Shown here one piece after another: positions 60,685-64,000 of a DNA stretch of 64,000 bases. A program made the position numbers and the translations under genes. The notes under the pieces were generated by a model that made no database searches, was not told where the DNA came from, and was given only the letters and a program-made list of their open reading frames with translations. This stretch comes from Citricoccus sp. K5 (lineage in GTDB: Bacteria > Actinomycetota > Actinomycetes > Actinomycetales > Micrococcaceae): NCBI RefSeq assembly GCF_902506195.1, contig NZ_LR732817.1:3439407-3503406 (forward strand), read 5' to 3'. The number at the start of each line of letters is the position of its first letter. Positions within the stretch are counted from its first letter, which is position 1.

Positions 60685-61425
60685 GTGCTCGTGAATCCGC
60701 AACAGACTTCCGTGGCCGCTGACCCGTCTTCCCTCTCGAACGAGCTTCCTGTCCCCGCGCCTGTGGACCATGTCATCGTGTGCCCCGGAGGTGGCTATGT
60801 CGGCTACGCAGAGAACGAAGCCGACCCCGTCGTCGCGTGGCTTCGTCAGCTGGGTCTGTCCGCGAGCGCCTTCCGGTATCCCGTACACAGCCGGCACCCC
60901 GCTCCCCTGGACGCGGTCAGGGCCGAGGTTGCCCGGATCCGGGGCCGCGGGACCCGACGCGTCGCTCTGATGGGGTTCTCTGCGGGTGGCCATGTCGCTG
61001 GCCATGCCGCTCTCACGGGAACGGGGCACGAGCGCGTCGACGCTGCCGTACTTTGCTATCCGGTGGTGTCGATGGAGGTCGATGCCCATGAGGGTTCTCG
61101 GCGAGAGCTGTTGGGGGATCCCTCCGATGCAGAGCAGAGGTCAGGAACATCTCTGGAGCAGTTGGTGGCCGCGGGTGCGCCTCCATTCTTCCTCTGGCAC
61201 ACCGCTGATGATTCATCGGTGTCCGTGCGGCACTCGTACCTGTTGGCCGAGGCGCTGTCGCGGCACGGAGTTCCCCACGCGCTGCACGTCTTTCCCAAGG
61301 GGGAGCATGGTCTAGGACTGGCGGTCGGAAGCGGAGAACCTGAAGCCTGGACCGCTCTCTGCGCCGCGTGGTTGGCGGCGCAAGGATGGCTGAAGACGGG
61401 AAGGGCCGGCTCTCTGGACGACTGA
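60685..61425 (+). CDS. Alpha/beta hydrolase (BD-FAE/acetylxylan-esterase-like)
   Basis: The 246-residue product has the alpha/beta-hydrolase core: VDHVIVCPGGGYVGYAENEADPVVAWL (oxyanion region), ALMGFSAGGHVAGHAAL (nucleophile Ser in GFSAGG), FFLWHTADDSSVSVRHSY (Asp) and FPKGEHGLGL (His). It resembles small carbohydrate esterases that remove acetyl or acyl groups. The start is GTG 60685 or GTG 60691; no strong ribosome site decides. As it begins 41 bases from operator 4, it may be part of the island 3 regulon and deacylate its substrate. Confidence 0.82.
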   Translation: MLVNPQQTSVAADPSSLSNELPVPAPVDHVIVCPGGGYVGYAENEADPVVAWLRQLGLSASAFRYPVHSRHPAPLDAVRAEVARIRGRGTRRVALMGFSAGGHVAGHAALTGTGHERVDAAVLCYPVVSMEVDAHEGSRRELLGDPSDAEQRSGTSLEQLVAAGAPPFFLWHTADDSSVSVRHSYLLAEALSRHGVPHALHVFPKGEHGLGLAVGSGEPEAWTALCAAWLAAQGWLKTGRAGSLDD

Positions 61426-61447
61426 TGTGTCCAGAGGCCCGGCCCTT
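61401..61447. terminator. Convergent terminator overlapping the hydrolase stop codon
   Basis: AAGGGCCGG and CTCTGGA (61401-61418) pair with TCCAGAG and CCGGCCCTT (61430-61447) with a two-base internal loop, giving a 16-bp stem. The TGA of the hydrolase gene (61423-61425) lies in the loop. The hairpin ends two bases before the end of the convergent tetR gene. Confidence 0.8.
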
Positions 61448-61448
61448 G

Positions 61449-62045
61449 CTAGCTCCAGAGCGTGGCCAGGGCGTCGGCTGCGGCGTGCAGATCCTGGGGA
61501 GGCGTCTCATCATGGGTCTGCGTGGCCAGGGCAAGGATGAAGCCGTGGATCAGGCGGGCCAGGGAGTCGCTCGTGACGGCCGTGGCCGGAACGCCCTCGT
61601 CGAAGGCACGTCTCGTGAGGGCCGCGATGGCTTCGTAGTCCCGTTCGCGTTGGTCCGCCACGATGCGGCCGGACTCGGTCCCGTGGTCCTGGGGGCCGAC
61701 GGTGGCGGCGAGGGCCACCAGGCATCCCCGGGGGTGGGAGTCATCGAACTGCTCGTCGATCGAACGGTGCAGAAGCTGTGTGAGGGCCTCGCCGGCAGGG
61801 ACAGCATGGCTGGCGGAGATGATGCTGACCACGCTCCCGGGCCGCGAGACATAGTGCTCGATCACGCGCCCGAACAGCCGGTCCTTGGAGCCGAATGCGT
61901 GGTAGAGGCTCGCAGAGGACAGGCCCATGGCCTCCCGGAGCTGGCTCATCGAGGTGCCCTCGTACCCCTGGCGCCAGAAGAGCTGCATGGCCTCTTCCAA
62001 TGCCGCCTGTTCCTCAAAGAGTCTCGGACGCCCCGCCACTCGCAT
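61449..62045 (-). CDS. TetR-family transcriptional regulator
   Basis: The 198-residue product has an N-terminal HTH (about 10-55: ALEEAMQLFWRQGYEGTSMSQLREAMGLSSASLYHAFGSKDRLF, broken into helices) and a helical effector domain with PRGCLVALAATVGPQ, a pattern of the YcdC/NemR-like branch that includes a conserved Cys in RGCL. It is divergent from the Old Yellow Enzyme gene, an arrangement like nemR-nemA, where electrophiles are sensed by Cys. A palindrome in the gap supports direct control. Confidence 0.88.
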   Translation of the reverse strand: MRVAGRPRLFEEQAALEEAMQLFWRQGYEGTSMSQLREAMGLSSASLYHAFGSKDRLFGRVIEHYVSRPGSVVSIISASHAVPAGEALTQLLHRSIDEQFDDSHPRGCLVALAATVGPQDHGTESGRIVADQRERDYEAIAALTRRAFDEGVPATAVTSDSLARLIHGFILALATQTHDETPPQDLHAAADALATLWS

Positions 62046-62105
62046 CAGCTCCCGCCTGCTTTATCAACCAGGACAGTTTGACACGGCGGGCCGCCACGGT
62101 GAAAC

Positions 62106-62121
62106 TGGATCAATCGATCCA
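62106..62121. promoter_or_regulatory. Palindromic operator TGGATC-AATC-GATCCA in the tetR/OYE gap
   Basis: Six-bp perfect inverted arms with a four-base spacer lie between the divergent tetR and OYE genes. TTGACA at 62078-62083 is a likely -35 box of the OYE promoter, placing the operator over or just after the -10 region, which suits repression by TetR. Confidence 0.65.
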
Positions 62122-62164
62122 CTATTGCGAACCGGGTGGATCTGGTCGAACCGAGAGGACTGCC

Positions 62165-63304
62165 ATGACTGCGACGCCTGCGAGCGAAGCCACGCTGAAC
62201 GCGCCCTATGGACTGCGGGGGCTTGACCTGCCCAACCGGGCGGTCCTGGCCCCGATGACGCGGATCAGCGCGCACGGTGACGGCCGGGCGACGGAGAGGA
62301 TGCGGGACTACTACCGGTCCTTCGCCGAGGGCGGTTTCGGCCTGCTCGTGACGGAGGGGATCTACCCGGACACCGCCTACAGCCAGGGGTACCTGGACCA
62401 GCCGGGTCTGGCGACGCCCGAGCACGTGGAGTCCTGGGTCCCCGTCACGGCGGCCGTCCACGAGCACGGCGCCTCGATCATCGCGCAGCTGATGCACGCC
62501 GGCCCCCAGGGCCAGGGCAATCCCCATGTCTCGGGATTGCGCTCCGCCTCGGCGGTCCGTGCCCGCGGGCAGCAGGCCGGCATGTACCGGGGCAGCGGAC
62601 CGTACGAGCAGCCGGAGGCGCTGAGTGTGGAGGAGATCGGCGAGGTGATCTCATCCTTCGCCGCAGCCGCCGTGCGGGCCCGAGATGCCGGCTTCGACGG
62701 TGTGGAGATCCACGGTGCCAACGGCTACCTCGTGGACGCGTTCCTGACGGACTACCTCAACGAGCGGACGGACGGCTATGGCGGTTCGCCGATGGCGCGG
62801 ACCCGCGTGGCGCGGGAGATCATCGAGGCCGTCCGCGCCGCCGTCGGGAACGACTTCGTGGTGGGGATCCGCATCTCGCAGGGCAAGGTCAGCGACGCCA
62901 CCCACCGGTGGTCTGGGGGAGTGGCGGAGGCCGAGACGGTCTTCGGTGCCCTCGCCGGTGCCCCCGTGGATTACCTCCACACCACCGAGTGGAAGGCCAA
63001 TGCGCCCGCGTTCCCGGACGAGGACGCCCGCTCACTGGCCCAACTGGCCCGCGAGTTCGCCCCGGGGCTGACCGTCATCGCCAACGGTCACCTGGACACC
63101 GGCGCCGAGGCGGCACAGGGCCTCGTCGAGGGAGGTGCTGACCTCGTCGCGATCGGCAAGGCGGCCCTGGCCCAGCACGATTGGCCGCGGCGAGTGCAGC
63201 AGGGTCGCCAGCTGCTCGACCCCCTGGCGCCGAGCGCCTTCGGGGAACTGGCGACCATCCAGGACTGGGAATTGCGGGTGGCCGAGCCGGTTCCAACGAG
63301 CTGA
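62165..63304 (+). CDS. Old Yellow Enzyme family NADH:flavin oxidoreductase
   Basis: The product is 379 residues from ATG 62165. It has an FMN TIM-barrel: RAVLAPMTRISAHGDG, IIAQLMHAGPQGQGNPHVSG, AVRARDAGFDGVEIHGANGYLVDAFL, NERTDGYGGS, GIRISQGKVSDATHRWSGG and VIANGHLDTGAEAA. Such enzymes reduce activated alkenes, nitroesters or quinones. The usual QLxHxGR is QLMHAGPQ here, so the Arg is replaced. Its divergent TetR neighbour and the operator at 62106 suggest induction by electrophiles. Confidence 0.88.
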   Translation: MTATPASEATLNAPYGLRGLDLPNRAVLAPMTRISAHGDGRATERMRDYYRSFAEGGFGLLVTEGIYPDTAYSQGYLDQPGLATPEHVESWVPVTAAVHEHGASIIAQLMHAGPQGQGNPHVSGLRSASAVRARGQQAGMYRGSGPYEQPEALSVEEIGEVISSFAAAAVRARDAGFDGVEIHGANGYLVDAFLTDYLNERTDGYGGSPMARTRVAREIIEAVRAAVGNDFVVGIRISQGKVSDATHRWSGGVAEAETVFGALAGAPVDYLHTTEWKANAPAFPDEDARSLAQLAREFAPGLTVIANGHLDTGAEAAQGLVEGGADLVAIGKAALAQHDWPRRVQQGRQLLDPLAPSAFGELATIQDWELRVAEPVPTS

Positions 63305-63313
63305 TAGACCGCA

Positions 63314-63353
63314 GGCCGGCCGGTGGACGATGTTCATCATCCACCGGCCGGCC
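63314..63353 (+). terminator. Terminator after the OYE gene
   Basis: GGCCGGCCGGTGGA (63314-63327) pairs perfectly with TCCACCGGCCGGCC (63340-63353); inner GATG/CATC lengthens the stem. It lies ten bases after the stop and before the end of the convergent small gene. Confidence 0.85.
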
Positions 63354-63377
63354 AGCGGCGGTTGGGGAAAAACGGGC

Positions 63378-63677
63378 TCACCTGGCCCGGGTGAGCAGGC
63401 GCCGGACAAGGGCCCGCGGCGTCTCGGCCCCGGTCCAGTCCGCGCTGGTGCCCGCCTCCGGCGAGTCCAAGGAATCGAGCAGCTGCTCCACGTCCGCGAA
63501 GACATCCTGGCGCCCGGTCCGGCGCCGCAGGGTCCAGCCGTCACCCATCAGGGTGAGCGAACAGCCAGGAGCCAGCCCGCGGCGCAACTCTGCCAGCGCC
63601 TGGCGCTTGCGCCCGAGCCGGTTGAGGGTAGCCGTGGTGTGAGACACCGTGGTGCCACCGGGGCATGCTCCGCACAT
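63378..63677 (-). CDS. Small conserved-looking protein with N-terminal CGAC motif
   Basis: I do not recognise the 99-residue product. It begins MCGACPGGTT, with a close Cys pair, followed by a basic helix (TLNRLGRKRQALAELRRG), a beta-like segment (CSLTLMGDGWTLRRRTG) and a C-terminal helix ending in Arg-rich RALVRRLLTRAR. The Cys pair plus a third Cys might bind metal. It ends the transcript that starts with the SDR gene upstream (63687-64000), separated by nine bases. Confidence 0.55.
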   Translation of the reverse strand: MCGACPGGTTVSHTTATLNRLGRKRQALAELRRGLAPGCSLTLMGDGWTLRRRTGRQDVFADVEQLLDSLDSPEAGTSADWTGAETPRALVRRLLTRAR

Positions 63678-63686
63678 GGTGACCCC

Positions 63687-64000
63687 CTACGGCATCACGT
63701 CGCCGCTGTTGGGCCCGAGCGTCTGGCCCACGTAGATGTCCCCGCCCGGAGAGGACGCCAGCAGCAGGGCCGTCGGCGCGATCTCCTCGGCCGTGCCGAA
63801 GCGGCCCAGCGGCAGTTCGGCACGCTTGGCCGCCTTCCATTCCTCGGTCACGCCGTTCAGCAGGGGCGTGTCGATGGGGCCGGGGGCGATGGCGTTCACC
63901 AGGATCCCCTCGGGGGCCAGCTCCAGGGCCATCGCCTTGGTCATGCCAATCACGCCGGCCTTCGCCGCCACATAGTGCACCAGCCCGGTGCCGCCCTTGA
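63687..64000 (-). CDS. SDR-family oxidoreductase (N-terminus beyond window edge)
   Basis: Only the last 104 or so residues are in the window. They include HYVAAKAGVIGMTKAMALELAPEG (catalytic Tyr-x3-Lys), VNAIAPGPIDTPLL, RFGTAEEIAPTALLLAS and a C-terminal GQTLGPNSGDVMP in place of the usual GQ-DVNGG. This is the C-terminal half of a classical SDR of the FabG-like group. The frame runs on past 64000 without a start. Substrate unknown. Confidence 0.85.
   Translation of the reverse strand, partial: KGGTGLVHYVAAKAGVIGMTKAMALELAPEGILVNAIAPGPIDTPLLNGVTEEWKAAKRAELPLGRFGTAEEIAPTALLLASSPGGDIYVGQTLGPNSGDVMP

Overview
The window is high-GC DNA from an actinobacterium, most likely a soil-type member of the Micrococcales (Micrococcaceae-like). 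This rests on the GC-rich codon use, many GTG/TTG starts, an HspR-type HAIR element in front of a Clp ATPase, a PaaX regulator, an OBAP (DUF1264) protein and a NucS-type nuclease domain. It is dominated by accessory catabolic clusters, each with its own transporter and regulator. I saw no rRNA, tRNA, CRISPR array or intact insertion sequence.

Layout. 1-1.5 kb: the 3' part of a paaX-family regulator and a frameshifted SDR remnant. 1.5-5.1 kb: two paralogous 85-residue membrane proteins flank a DUF457-type metal-dependent membrane hydrolase, an Excalibur-domain membrane protein and a DUF1524 HNH lipoprotein. 5.2-20.8 kb: catabolic island 1, with an IclR regulator, a TcuA/fumarate-reductase-like flavoprotein, a complete Liv-type ABC importer, then an Asp/Glu racemase-family protein, two MmgE/PrpD proteins, a CitE-like CoA lyase, a CaiB/BaiF CoA-transferase, a cyclase-family hydrolase and a dihydropyrimidinase-like amidohydrolase, closed by a strong terminator. 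20.9-24.8 kb: GntR regulator divergent from a PEP-mutase/isocitrate-lyase-family lyase, a D-2-hydroxyacid dehydrogenase and an orphan TctC binding protein. 24.8-26.9 kb: DUF4287 protein and thiME-type thiamine salvage genes under a TPP riboswitch.

27-33.5 kb: a conflict/defence-like stretch with a Fic protein, a MazG-like pyrophosphohydrolase overlapping a GIY-YIG-DUF2075 ATPase, and an SNF2 helicase. 33.6-45.8 kb: catabolic island 2, probably for aromatic or heteroaromatic acids: two FAH-family hydrolases, an ACMSD/LigJ-like amidohydrolase, an FAD monooxygenase, a cyclase-family hydrolase, a type I extradiol dioxygenase, a LysR regulator, an SsuABC/NMT1-type importer with two permeases, and a LigI-like 2-pyrone-4,6-dicarboxylate hydrolase. 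45.8-54.1 kb: mostly housekeeping or stress genes (ClpC-like ATPase with HAIR element, DUF3592 protein, cold-shock protein, NucS-domain nuclease, OBAP protein, small HTH protein, secreted SPOR/phosphodiester glycosidase).

54.1-60.6 kb: catabolic island 3, a sugar-acid or polyol module (3-hydroxyisobutyrate-dehydrogenase family enzyme, GntP permease, GntR regulator, split transketolase, SDR). Four copies of one palindrome, GTTGACGGTTAACCGTCAAC and close variants, sit at the gntP, gntR/transketolase and SDR promoters and define a local regulon by sequence alone. 60.7-64 kb: an alpha/beta hydrolase, a TetR regulator divergent from an Old-Yellow-Enzyme reductase with a palindromic operator, a small Cys-containing protein and the C-terminal part of another SDR.

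The most interesting points are the four-site palindrome regulon around a kinase-less split transketolase, the unassigned island 1 pathway with its own perfect inverted-repeat operator, the MazG/GIY-YIG-DUF2075/helicase stretch, and the HAIR-controlled Clp ATPase that carries ClpC rather than ClpB features. All functions are read from motifs and family knowledge; no database search was possible.
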